Below are positions 18,414 through 28,075 of a DNA stretch of 64,000 nucleotides, piece after piece. This DNA is from Chloroflexota bacterium (GTDB taxonomy: Bacteria; Chloroflexota; Anaerolineae; Anaerolineales; Villigracilaceae): the NCBI GenBank assembly GCA_026390015.1, contig JAPLGS010000077.1, forward strand, positions 56,770 to 120,769, read 5' to 3'. The translations under genes and the position numbers were made by a program. Each line of letters begins with the position of its first letter. Position 1 is the stretch's first letter. The notes below the pieces were generated by a model. The model was not told the DNA's origin and did no database searches. It saw only the letters and a program-made list of their open reading frames with translations.

Positions 18414-19034
18414 TTAGGATAATTGTTTGACCATGCGATGATAGCCAAGAAACTCGTTTGAATGCTGAACTGTTTCAACGATCTGATATCCAAGACGTTG
18501 ATATAAACGCAGCGCATTTTGATTATAAAGACCAACCACCAAGGCGCACTTCATCAAGGCGGTTGACTGGGCGGATCGTTCGGCGTACGCAAGCAATCTT
18601 GAGCCGATGCCCTGCCCCTGCGCAGAGGAATGCACGCCGACATTGCTGACATAATACTCGTCACGCTCGGCTTCCCGTCCGCCGGGCAGAAAATATCCGC
18701 GCCAGAGAAAACGTAAAGCGGGCATCATTCCCATTGCAGGGAAAAGATGTGGAAGCACAGCCAGGTTAAGTTTATCAAGCCGAGCACCTTCACACGAAAC
18801 CAAGCCGCCTACTGGCTTGCCATCTATTTCTGCAACAAAAGCGATTCCGGAATCAAACCGGCCGGCGTTGCGAGTGACAAGATTTTTTATGATCGTGAAG
18901 ACAGGCTGGCGCGCGTCTTCAAAAAGATAATCGGCCAGCTTGCCCATCGAAAGGTACATTATTTCCGCGATGAACATGGAATCATTTTGGCAGGCTGGGC
19001 GGATATTAAAACTCATTCGGGTAGAGAATGCCAT
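18414..19034 (-). CDS. GNAT family N-acetyltransferase
   Basis: NVGVHSSAQGQGIGSRLLAYAE, LYNQNALRLYQRLGYQIVE. Confidence 0.85.
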   Translation of the reverse strand: MAFSTRMSFNIRPACQNDSMFIAEIMYLSMGKLADYLFEDARQPVFTIIKNLVTRNAGRFDSGIAFVAEIDGKPVGGLVSCEGARLDKLNLAVLPHLFPAMGMMPALRFLWRGYFLPGGREAERDEYYVSNVGVHSSAQGQGIGSRLLAYAERSAQSTALMKCALVVGLYNQNALRLYQRLGYQIVETVQHSNEFLGYHRMVKQLS

Positions 19035-19366
19035 TCGCCGTCAGAGTCAGGTTCGAAGTTTAGAACTGATTCGACTGCGGTTAAGTTGATGGGGCCAAAG
19101 ATATGCGGAAATTTATCGGATTCAGAAATACCCGGGGCAGGGATTCCAGCTGGCGGTTCCCACTTAAGCTCAGGCTTGAGTTTTGTTTCATCTAGTTTTA
19201 ACAACACCAGATCATTTCGTCCGCCATAAAAAGCGTTCGCAACATGCAGGACTTGCGTTTCAGTGGAGCAATGAATGAAGCCTTCGGTTTGTAAACTTGA
19301 CGCGTTGTATTCGCCGCGTGTTTGCGCGTCAAGCCATTCCTGTTTTGAAGTAATATGCAAAATCAA
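19013..19366 (-). CDS. DUF952 domain protein
   Basis: MILHITSKQEWLDAQ...TEGFIHCSTETQVLHVAN; overlaps next gene by 22 nt. Confidence 0.8.
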   Translation of the reverse strand: MILHITSKQEWLDAQTRGEYNASSLQTEGFIHCSTETQVLHVANAFYGGRNDLVLLKLDETKLKPELKWEPPAGIPAPGISESDKFPHIFGPINLTAVESVLNFEPDSDGEWHSLPE

Positions 19367-19412
19367 GATGATCTCCTACCCAATTACTATTTACATAATT
19401 GGTAATTATATT

Positions 19413-22400
19413 CTACGGGATGACTTCGTAAATAACTGTATCGCCGTAACGATAAACTTCCTTCCAAAGAACGCCATTGAATTCATCAAACTTCAGCAGG
19501 CAGCTGGGGATTCTCTGGTCAACCTGCGCGTATTTGACAAGTTCCAATTGTCCAACAACGATATAGCGTACATTGTATTTGCGTAAGAAATTCACCGCCG
19601 CAGTTTGATCTGGAGAAGTATAGAAACTATCCACATCGACACCACGTTGGATGATCTGGTTTGACTCCATGGCGCGTTGCTGTTGTTGATGATATTGCCA
19701 GCCAACCACGCTGGGCAGACCTGTATAAGTGGTAATGCGGGAATGCCATCGATATTGAACTCCAGCCGGAGCGGCTTCGACAATTACCGGCGAGCCTTCA
19801 ATATTTTCCTGCATCCAGCGGATCGCGTGATAGTCCTCTTCAAAAGAGAAATTGCGTCCATAATCTGCATAGGAGGAATATTGCATGTAGGTCATACTGT
19901 CGAGCGTGTGCGGCGCAGAGGGAGTCATGCGGTCGCTGATCTTGTCGGAGGTTGCGGTGAGGGTGAAAAGTAATGCGCCCGTGGCCAGCGCATAAAGCCC
20001 GACTTGATAAATTGTGCGCCAGCGGATTCTCCAAAATGGGAATATATTTAACAGCCAGCCAAATGCCGCGGCCGCACTGACAGCCAGCAGCATCCAGGCT
20101 TGTAAATATAATTTGAAGACCGTGTTCATACGTCCAATATCACCGACCAGCACAACGACTTCAACAGCGATGGTGAGCACAAGCGCTGTGCCGATCATCA
20201 TCAACGCGCCGCGTTTGACATCGGGCAGGTCCGGGCGCAGGAGCAGAATCCCAGCCCAGGCCGCCAGCGGCAATGCCAGCCAGCCGATGCGGACACCTTC
20301 CACCGCGAAGTAAGCCAGCAAAGCGATAATCACCGCCAGCCCAATTTCGATCGGCAGGGAATAATCACGCAGTTTCTGTAAATGCGAAACCGGTGTGGAT
20401 TCCATCCACTCACGCGTTTCCCAGGCGAGCCACGCCACAATGATAAAGAGGAACAAGCCCCATTGCGTGACATATGAAGAGATCGGTGTGTGCGAACCTG
20501 TCCACGGATCTACTGCGCCATAGCTGAGGCTGTACCAATGTGTGAACGGTGAATACATTGCCGAACTGAGTATATATAGGAAAGCCGCCGCGCCCACGGC
20601 GATCACTGCGCGCAGGAGCCAACTCTCATCCCTGGCCCATCCCCTTTGGATAAAGGCTAAAGGGATGGATTTTAGATCGAAATTTCGATACAACGTATAA
20701 GCCAACGCGATCGCCGCCAAAGGGAAGTAAGTATATAGATCCCAGGTATTCGTCGGCTTGAGCGCACCGATCATCAATGCGCCGATGCCGAATGTCGCGA
20801 CCCATTCCGAACGACTCATTTCTGCACGTGATTTTATAAATGATACCGCCCATGCAATAATGAACAATGTGATCGGCATAACAAGCATATGCGCGTGCAT
20901 GTCGCTGTACAGGAAAGTAAATAAAGGAAATTCCGTGATCGGTTCCACATCATTCGGTGCGGGAATTACTCGACTGGGATTCCAGTACCAGTCTCCGCGG
21001 CCGATCGGCAGCTGCATCCCGCCGAACGACAGATACAATCCTTTGGCGGCGAATATCCATTTTTGGATGATGTTCGCGTCCACTGGAACCAGTCCATCTG
21101 GCGCGGCGATTCTTTGGAATCCATTGAAGATCATCCGCACCGTTCCAAGGTTGCCCAAGAGAATGGTCATGACCGAAGCAGACAGGCCGGAGATCCATGC
21201 AGAAGACTGAATTTTGGAAGCCGAATCTTTATCCGTTTTAACAAGTGAAAACGCAACCGTGAACGCGCCGACCGCGATCAACGCAAACCACGTCGGCAAA
21301 ATAAGGTTGTACGCGATCGAAGGCACAATGCCAAGCAATTTCACCGGCGTGCCAGCCAGCACAAAACCGTAATAGTAATAATTAATATAACCGCCCGCGT
21401 ACCACGGATCATACGGCGGGAAAGAAGTACTCTTCAACACCGCGTTGAAATACGAAAAATCCATCGGCCGCTCACCGCCTTTTGCGGGATGCCACAGATC
21501 CGCATTGCCGAGTCGAATGAACAGATCGATAAGGAAGAAGACGAGAAACAGTATTTCCACCATGACGAAGAATCTGCGGTTTGAATTCCACTCCGCTTTG
21601 AACTGCTCTCTGCGGATCATCCACAAGCTGACGCCTGCCGCAGCGATCAGAACAAACACCACGCTGATGGTGACCCGCGTATACGGCACGCCGACAGATC
21701 CGCCCATCCACGCGATCCATGCCAGCAAAGCCAGCCCCACAACTCGTCCAAGCGGATATGAATATTGGCCAAGTCCTGGCAAAGCCAAACGTGTGATCGG
21801 ATAAGCAAACAATCCCAGCACAAAAATAAATCCATACCAAAATAAAATTCCGAGAATTGGATATTTATTTTGAAGCCAATTGTAATTAAATAACTGAGAC
21901 CATGTTCCGCCAGCGGTTTGTTGCGCAAGGCGGGTATCGGGAAGCATCAGATCTTTGTAATTATTTGCCAGCTTCGGCAGGAGATGAACAACGTTCGTTA
22001 AATCCACAGTGCCAAGCTGCGCGAGAACTTTCGCCGCTTCATAATCGTCCGTCTTCTGGAAAATCATCACTTTTGGATGATCGTAGAATGTGAAAGCTTC
22101 TTCCGCGGCTTGATCGTTGATCACGAGCGGCCCAAGAGTAGGATACGATTCAAAGACCGCCACCAGATTAAATCCCAAGCGGCCTTCATATTGGCCGGGT
22201 TTGGCAAGACGATAGCATTTAATTATATTTTCATTTTCCGGGCAACCGAGCAGATCGCGATAATACTTTGTCGTCAGCGGATATCTTTCAGGCAGCCGCG
22301 TGATCTGCGCATACTGATGATTGGTCGGGATGAAAATATAATCGGCCTGATTAAGCGTATTTTGAAAGAGGGCCAGTTTGTCTGGGTTATCATCCCAATA

Positions 22401-24341
22401 AACCTGCAAATTCAGATCGCCGCGATACATTCCGCCAAAGGGATCGTATCCATCAAGGCGGAAGGGCAAACCCCAGTCATAATCTGTCTCATTGGCGAAG
22501 GATGCGCCGGAAAGAGTCAGGTTTTGTGTGCCGAAAGTTTCCAACATCAACGTGTATGTCGCATTCGTCGAGACAGGCACAGGCTCAGCAAAAGTGAATA
22601 AAATTTGCGGGCCGCGCGGGTCTTTTGAATCAGGCGCATAGAGTTTGGCGGATGCGCTCGCAAATATCTGTCCGGGATCATCGACAGCGGCAATAGACAG
22701 ATCGAGTCTGACTGCGGACGTTGAAAGATCGGTAGCGTGAGCAAGAATTACGCCGGTCAACACGCCATCTTGTTTCGGCGCGATCACGGTAGTATACGGA
22801 ACTCCAGGTTGAACAAACCCGCTATTCGGGAATGAAATGGGCTGCGAGATGACGTTTCCATTATTTGTGCGAATCTGCAAGTTGATCGGACCCGGCACAT
22901 TCTCATAGATCCAGCGCGAGGCCGCCATACGGGTTTCGTCTCGCAGATAAATGCTCTGGAAAGCGAACGCCCAGATTGCGGTCAACACTAGAACTGTAAC
23001 GCCGATACTGCCGGCCAATATAGTTGGAAGATTTAAACGTTTAAGCTTTCCAACCTGCCAACCTGCCAACTCAAAAATGAACCACGCTGCCATCATGCAC
23101 AGCAACGGATAGACCGGCAGTTGATAGCGCATGGTCGGGTTAAATTGCATGGATTGCCAGCCAAAATAAAACGCGGTCCAGCCCCACAGCAATAAGTGAC
23201 GCCATTCCCCTTTGAGTATCTTCCAGCCCATGAGCAGGAATCCAGCCCATGCGAGAATACCAAGCGGAGGGCCCAGCCCCCAAACAGTTAAATTGATGAA
23301 CGAATATAAATGCGTGCGCCGCGCCCATTGTAAATTCCACGGCAGGTCGGATTCTCCGGTAGCCTGAAGGCGCTGCTCACTGATATTCGCGACCCAATGC
23401 GGGTCGAGACCCAATCCATTGAATGCGTAAGGCTGAAAAATGCGGAAGGATACGATCGTCGTCAATCCGCCGGCGATCAAAAACAAACTGATCATTAACC
23501 AGTAATCAGTATTCTGTTTTTTGTTTTCATCGTACAAAAAATAACGGACAATGAAAGCCCCCGGCAGCATGACCGCCAGCACCGCCGCGTTGATCTTGGA
23601 TGCCATCGCCATGCCCAGGGCAAAACCAAATCCGATACTGAGCCAGAAAAGGGGAGAGCGCAGGGAATTAGTAATTATGGATTGGAGAGTAGGCCGGTCT
23701 TCAAGTTCATTTATTTCCTGATCCCTACTTCCTAATTCCTTATAATTTATTATCCCCACCGCAAAATAAAGCGTCAGGAATATAAATACATTAACAAACA
23801 GGTCCGAAGTAAAAAAGTGTGATTGCTGTATCTGCATCACAGCCAAAGAGGAGAACGCTGCGGAGATCAAACCTATCCGCCGCCCGTATAGATTTGAAAC
23901 AATAAGATAAAGCAAAAATATGGTGAAGAGATCCGCCAGTGCTGAGAATTGTCTCGCGAAGAATTTCGATTTACCAATATCCTCGTTGTTGGTCAACTCG
24001 ATGGCGGACCGCACCAGGGTTAGCGGCAGATCGCCATACACATAGGAAGCATTTCCTCGATTGTATGGGTTAAGCGTGGATGTGGCAGAGTCGAAATATT
24101 CTCCAGGTGTTAGCCAGCGTTTCAGTTCCGGCGGGCAGGCCTCCATAGGGATGAGCGGATCTTCACAGGAATGCGCGCGCAAATTATCCAGCACACCCGT
24201 CATGAATAATTCATCCGGATGCTGGTGATATCCCTCCCCCCACTGCACACCGCTCAAGCGCAAATAACCCGCCATCAACAGGACAAGAATAAAAAGCAGG
24301 TCATAAACCCAGTCGCGTTTTTTGATTTTTGAATTTTCCAT
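19413..24341 (-). CDS. Giant membrane protein: N-terminal GT39-like half fused to C-terminal DUF2298 half
   Basis: 1642 aa; N-term LRLSGVQWGEGYHQHPDELFMTGVL; C-term ERPMDFSYFNAVLKSTSFPPYDPWYAGGYINYYYYGFV and MNTVFKLYLQAWML parallel the 816-aa DUF2298 protein. Confidence 0.8.
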   Translation of the reverse strand: MENSKIKKRDWVYDLLFILVLLMAGYLRLSGVQWGEGYHQHPDELFMTGVLDNLRAHSCEDPLIPMEACPPELKRWLTPGEYFDSATSTLNPYNRGNASYVYGDLPLTLVRSAIELTNNEDIGKSKFFARQFSALADLFTIFLLYLIVSNLYGRRIGLISAAFSSLAVMQIQQSHFFTSDLFVNVFIFLTLYFAVGIINYKELGSRDQEINELEDRPTLQSIITNSLRSPLFWLSIGFGFALGMAMASKINAAVLAVMLPGAFIVRYFLYDENKKQNTDYWLMISLFLIAGGLTTIVSFRIFQPYAFNGLGLDPHWVANISEQRLQATGESDLPWNLQWARRTHLYSFINLTVWGLGPPLGILAWAGFLLMGWKILKGEWRHLLLWGWTAFYFGWQSMQFNPTMRYQLPVYPLLCMMAAWFIFELAGWQVGKLKRLNLPTILAGSIGVTVLVLTAIWAFAFQSIYLRDETRMAASRWIYENVPGPINLQIRTNNGNVISQPISFPNSGFVQPGVPYTTVIAPKQDGVLTGVILAHATDLSTSAVRLDLSIAAVDDPGQIFASASAKLYAPDSKDPRGPQILFTFAEPVPVSTNATYTLMLETFGTQNLTLSGASFANETDYDWGLPFRLDGYDPFGGMYRGDLNLQVYWDDNPDKLALFQNTLNQADYIFIPTNHQYAQITRLPERYPLTTKYYRDLLGCPENENIIKCYRLAKPGQYEGRLGFNLVAVFESYPTLGPLVINDQAAEEAFTFYDHPKVMIFQKTDDYEAAKVLAQLGTVDLTNVVHLLPKLANNYKDLMLPDTRLAQQTAGGTWSQLFNYNWLQNKYPILGILFWYGFIFVLGLFAYPITRLALPGLGQYSYPLGRVVGLALLAWIAWMGGSVGVPYTRVTISVVFVLIAAAGVSLWMIRREQFKAEWNSNRRFFVMVEILFLVFFLIDLFIRLGNADLWHPAKGGERPMDFSYFNAVLKSTSFPPYDPWYAGGYINYYYYGFVLAGTPVKLLGIVPSIAYNLILPTWFALIAVGAFTVAFSLVKTDKDSASKIQSSAWISGLSASVMTILLGNLGTVRMIFNGFQRIAAPDGLVPVDANIIQKWIFAAKGLYLSFGGMQLPIGRGDWYWNPSRVIPAPNDVEPITEFPLFTFLYSDMHAHMLVMPITLFIIAWAVSFIKSRAEMSRSEWVATFGIGALMIGALKPTNTWDLYTYFPLAAIALAYTLYRNFDLKSIPLAFIQRGWARDESWLLRAVIAVGAAAFLYILSSAMYSPFTHWYSLSYGAVDPWTGSHTPISSYVTQWGLFLFIIVAWLAWETREWMESTPVSHLQKLRDYSLPIEIGLAVIIALLAYFAVEGVRIGWLALPLAAWAGILLLRPDLPDVKRGALMMIGTALVLTIAVEVVVLVGDIGRMNTVFKLYLQAWMLLAVSAAAAFGWLLNIFPFWRIRWRTIYQVGLYALATGALLFTLTATSDKISDRMTPSAPHTLDSMTYMQYSSYADYGRNFSFEEDYHAIRWMQENIEGSPVIVEAAPAGVQYRWHSRITTYTGLPSVVGWQYHQQQQRAMESNQIIQRGVDVDSFYTSPDQTAAVNFLRKYNVRYIVVGQLELVKYAQVDQRIPSCLLKFDEFNGVLWKEVYRYGDTVIYEVIP

Positions 24342-24362
24342 AATTATTTTTTGGCGGCAAAA

Positions 24363-26531
24363 CTATTTCTCAACCATAAGGATCATAAAGTCTTTACCTT
24401 CAAGCGCTGAAGTATAGCGGGTCAACACGCTATTCGGATAGAGTACTTTAAGAGCCTTCTCAGTTTCCAGATCATCATAGCGGAAGATAAACATCTTCGG
24501 AGCGGATACGTTCACTGTCTCAGCAAAATTCTCAGGCCAGAGCGCAAAATCACGGTTCGGAATGCCTGCCCATACGCCGGGCAAACGCGTATCCACCCAA
24601 TATGGGAATGGCACGATCCAAACAGAATCCGTCTGCCCGTATTTATCGCGGAACTCACTGATATACCTTCCCATGTCAGAGCTATTCCACGCGCCCGCTC
24701 TGAAATTCTTATCGAACTTATTGAAAACAAGATCGAAATTTTGATAGGCAGACGCGGCCAATAAAATACCGGTCAACCCATAGGCGATGAAGAGCCGCTT
24801 CCCGCTTCGCACCGCGCTCAAACCTGTTACCAATCCATCGAGAGCCAGCGCACTGACGAGGATTACCGCCACAGCTCCGCCGCCTGCACGGTTCAACGCA
24901 GGGTTTTCGCCTGGAAATGCCAGCGAAAGGATCGACGGCATTAATAAGGCAGGAATGGAAACCAGCAGGTACATATCACGCCAATCGCGCCCGCGCATGT
25001 AACGCGCAACCAGCAAAACAATGCCGATCATAAACAACGCGCCGGTTACCACATCCAACGCAGGGCGGTGAGGTAATGAGTTCACCCAGATCTCACCGTC
25101 ATCCCAATTGAACATCAACAGGCCGCGATATAAATTCGACAGGAATATTTTCCACGCCGGCCCTGGCAGGGCAGTCTCTACCGAAGTCATACGGGTCAAT
25201 GTGCGATATCCAAACTGTTCCGGATTTGAAATCCAATAACGCAAAAGGGGCACAAAAACAAAGAGGGAAGTCATAACGATAATGGAGAGCCAGCTCAAGA
25301 CATTTTCACTCTTCCCGCTTGACCTGTTGTATAACATGTAAACAATGAAGGCGATTACTACCAGGATGGGCATAATGCGGAAAGGACTATACCCGTGCAA
25401 GCCGAGTCCGAGGAAAATGCCGCAGAGGATAAAATCGTTCCGGTTGCGAGTGCGCAGACCGCGGGTCAGGTACAGAAGCGTGGGCGCGACGAAGAGTGGA
25501 TATAAAGGGAATCGCAGTCCAACGCGTGAGATCACGTTCGGCCAGTAGGCGATCCCAAACAGAAAAAGCGCGAAGAGTCCGACGCGTTCGTTCCCATATT
25601 CTTTTCCGAGCAGATAAATATAGGGAAGAGTCAGAATGCCGAGCAAGGCCGTGCCAAGTTTAAGACTCAAATAGGAAAGCCCCGTACCAAAAACATTGGC
25701 AACCAGCAATGTCCAGTATATTTGAATGGCTTCACGGCCTGTGTTGCGCGGGAAGTATACGCTGTAGTCACCCCGCGAAATATCGAACACATCCAGAATT
25801 TTTTCGGCATGGTCGCTGAACGGCTCAGCCGGTACAGATTGCGTACGATAAAGGCGATAGAAAATCGTAATTCCAAAAACTGCGATGACAAGCAAATTCC
25901 ACAGGATCTTATTCCTGCGCGCTTCCGTGCTTAATTCTTCCTTTGCGCTTTTTGGATGTTTTATCCACAGGGCATAAGATAGAAACGCAAGCGATGCCGC
26001 CCAAAAAATAACATTAACGAAGGTGAATTTCCCGCCGCCAAAGGCCCAGAAGGTGAGCAAAGCGAGAAAAATTGAAAGTATGAAAGGAATGATGAGTGCG
26101 GTCTGGGAATCGTATGTTTGTCTAAAAAGAGGGAGGTTGGGCAAATGCCACTCATCATTGAGATATGCCCAGATGACAAACCCCAGCGCGAAGACATACA
26201 ATGCAATGCCCATGGATGCAAGGCGGTTTGGCGGCTCAAGTATTAACTGCGCGCTGAGGGCAAGAAAAAGCCCCAGCGTCGACCTCCACGGGAAATAAGA
26301 AACACGCGCGGGTTCTTGCGGGCTTTGTTCTTCACCCACTTGTAAAGCCACTTCATCTATAAGAGTTTGATTCAGTTCAGCGCGCCGGCGCGCATCCCAC
26401 AGCGCCCGGATGAAATTAAAGAATGAAATCCAATCTCTGGTAACAGATTTGTACAGATCAAGAACAGTGGGTTCCTGCTGAGATTCTTCATTTTGTAGTT
26501 CGGGAATTTGAAACTGGGAATCGTTGTTCAT
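24363..26531 (-). CDS. Multi-pass membrane protein, GT39-like glycosyltransferase
   Basis: 722 aa; FSDHAEKILDVFDISRGDYSVYFPRNTGREAIQIYWTLL, multiple TM helices. Confidence 0.7.
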   Translation of the reverse strand: MNNDSQFQIPELQNEESQQEPTVLDLYKSVTRDWISFFNFIRALWDARRRAELNQTLIDEVALQVGEEQSPQEPARVSYFPWRSTLGLFLALSAQLILEPPNRLASMGIALYVFALGFVIWAYLNDEWHLPNLPLFRQTYDSQTALIIPFILSIFLALLTFWAFGGGKFTFVNVIFWAASLAFLSYALWIKHPKSAKEELSTEARRNKILWNLLVIAVFGITIFYRLYRTQSVPAEPFSDHAEKILDVFDISRGDYSVYFPRNTGREAIQIYWTLLVANVFGTGLSYLSLKLGTALLGILTLPYIYLLGKEYGNERVGLFALFLFGIAYWPNVISRVGLRFPLYPLFVAPTLLYLTRGLRTRNRNDFILCGIFLGLGLHGYSPFRIMPILVVIAFIVYMLYNRSSGKSENVLSWLSIIVMTSLFVFVPLLRYWISNPEQFGYRTLTRMTSVETALPGPAWKIFLSNLYRGLLMFNWDDGEIWVNSLPHRPALDVVTGALFMIGIVLLVARYMRGRDWRDMYLLVSIPALLMPSILSLAFPGENPALNRAGGGAVAVILVSALALDGLVTGLSAVRSGKRLFIAYGLTGILLAASAYQNFDLVFNKFDKNFRAGAWNSSDMGRYISEFRDKYGQTDSVWIVPFPYWVDTRLPGVWAGIPNRDFALWPENFAETVNVSAPKMFIFRYDDLETEKALKVLYPNSVLTRYTSALEGKDFMILMVEK

Positions 26532-26543
26532 TAAACAATGCTC

Positions 26544-27257
26544 TTATTTCTTTTTTGCAATTACCAATATACTTTCGCCCCACGTCATCGGCAGGAACAC
26601 GAAACCTGTGATAGCTTGAATCCCGCCCAGTGCGCCGAAAAATAATTTCTGCAGTTGCTTCGGCACAAAGCGAATATACGGCACATCCCAAAAGCCATCT
26701 GAAAAAACACGTTTTAAATCAAAGCCTGCATTTTGAATCAACGTGAGCCACTCAGTTGGTTGTTTCAATGAAATATGGGTTGGGTCTTGATAGCCAATCC
26801 ATCTGTCCCCTTTCCATGGTTTGAGCATGGATCCGAGATTCGGCGTGGCAAGGATCAACGTTCCATTTTTCGCAGTAATCCGCCCGATCTCATTGATGGC
26901 TTTCTCGGGATTCGGCAAATGCTCGACGATATGTTTGATGATAACCACATTGAAAACACCGGCCTCAAACGGCAACTCCTGTGCGGAGGCAGTTTGCAGG
27001 GAGGAACGATTCACAACAGCCTTGGACTCGCTGACCGCCCAATGATTTAGATCCAGCCCATACGTTTCAAACGTATCTTCAAGCTGGGCGACCAAATGCC
27101 CCATGCCTGATCCCACCTCAAGCAGACGCGCTCCGCGCTTGCCATATCGCCGCGCCAGTATGGCAAAGAATCGATTAGACCACCAATACATGCTGTATTT
27201 GGCGAAAGTAATATTGGCGTATGTGTGTGTGGAAAAATATTTTTCGTCGAAAGACAT
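26544..27257 (-). CDS. Class I SAM-dependent methyltransferase
   Basis: ORF to 27425 but likely start MSFDEKYFSTHTY at 27257; LLEVGSGMGHLVAQLE, IKHIVEHLPNPEKAINEIGRITAKNGTLILATPN. Confidence 0.82.
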   Translation of the reverse strand: MSFDEKYFSTHTYANITFAKYSMYWWSNRFFAILARRYGKRGARLLEVGSGMGHLVAQLEDTFETYGLDLNHWAVSESKAVVNRSSLQTASAQELPFEAGVFNVVIIKHIVEHLPNPEKAINEIGRITAKNGTLILATPNLGSMLKPWKGDRWIGYQDPTHISLKQPTEWLTLIQNAGFDLKRVFSDGFWDVPYIRFVPKQLQKLFFGALGGIQAITGFVFLPMTWGESILVIAKKK

Positions 27258-27304
27258 GGGGAAGAGATCAGTAAATAGGTTAGAGTAATTACGGAAACAT
27301 GCGC

Positions 27305-28075
27305 TTATTTCTTGCGGGCAATATAAAACGTAAATGTACCATTTGCAATTGGTTCGGGCGAGGAAAATTTCTTCACAAAGTTTTTCGTGAGAGCTAAATT
27401 CCATTCGGTACGCGAGAGGATCCATTTACCTGTTAACAAACGCGCAACCACCGACGGGACGCCGAAATAATGTCCCCATTCTAACACGCGCATGGAGGCG
27501 GGCGAAAAATAATGCCACCAGCGTTCGAGCTTGAAACCCGCCTTCTCGAGGCGTTCTTCCCACACATCAGGTTCGTCCGCATGAGAAACTCTAGAAATCT
27601 TGCGAAACCATTCTGTGTAGCCATTTCCCAAAACCTTTGATATGGACAATTCGCTTAAGTATCTCGTATTTGGCACGCAAAAATAGAACGGCGCATTGGG
27701 CTTCAACACACGCGCTGTTTCCTTTAACACCTCATCAATATGAGGAATATGTTCCAAAACTGAATTGCTGAATCCGCTTGAGAAATATCCGGAAGGGAAA
27801 GGCGTGCGCGCGCCATCGGCTTCCACCAATAATTTATACGCGCCAAATTTTTTCGCTTCGTGAATGGGAGCATGCCACGGGTCGAGTCCCACATCGAGTT
27901 TTTGATCGAATGTTAAAGAAGCAAAATGACCATCGCCGCAGCCCACGTCATAGACAGGCGCAGGCATGGGCAGGTCTTGATAATATCCACTCTCAATTGC
28001 GCGCAAAAATGCGCGGAAGTAAGGCAGGTCACGAAGTTGTAAATACAGAAAATCTTTTGATTGACGATTGCTCAT
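27305..28075 (-). CDS. Class I SAM-dependent methyltransferase
   Basis: VYDVGCGDGHFASLTF, NSVLEHIPHIDEVLKETARVLKPNAPFYFCVPN. Confidence 0.82.
   Translation of the reverse strand: MSNRQSKDFLYLQLRDLPYFRAFLRAIESGYYQDLPMPAPVYDVGCGDGHFASLTFDQKLDVGLDPWHAPIHEAKKFGAYKLLVEADGARTPFPSGYFSSGFSNSVLEHIPHIDEVLKETARVLKPNAPFYFCVPNTRYLSELSISKVLGNGYTEWFRKISRVSHADEPDVWEERLEKAGFKLERWWHYFSPASMRVLEWGHYFGVPSVVARLLTGKWILSRTEWNLALTKNFVKKFSSPEPIANGTFTFYIARKK

Noticed and set aside
22077-22601. 174-aa plus ORF antisense to the 1642-aa membrane protein
   Set aside because: Shadow of a strongly supported minus-strand CDS.
26544-27425. Upstream extension of the methyltransferase ORF (MDPLAYRMEFSSHEKL...)
   Set aside because: Extension overlaps the end of the neighbouring gene and lacks homology-like features; MSFDEKYF at 27257 is a better start.
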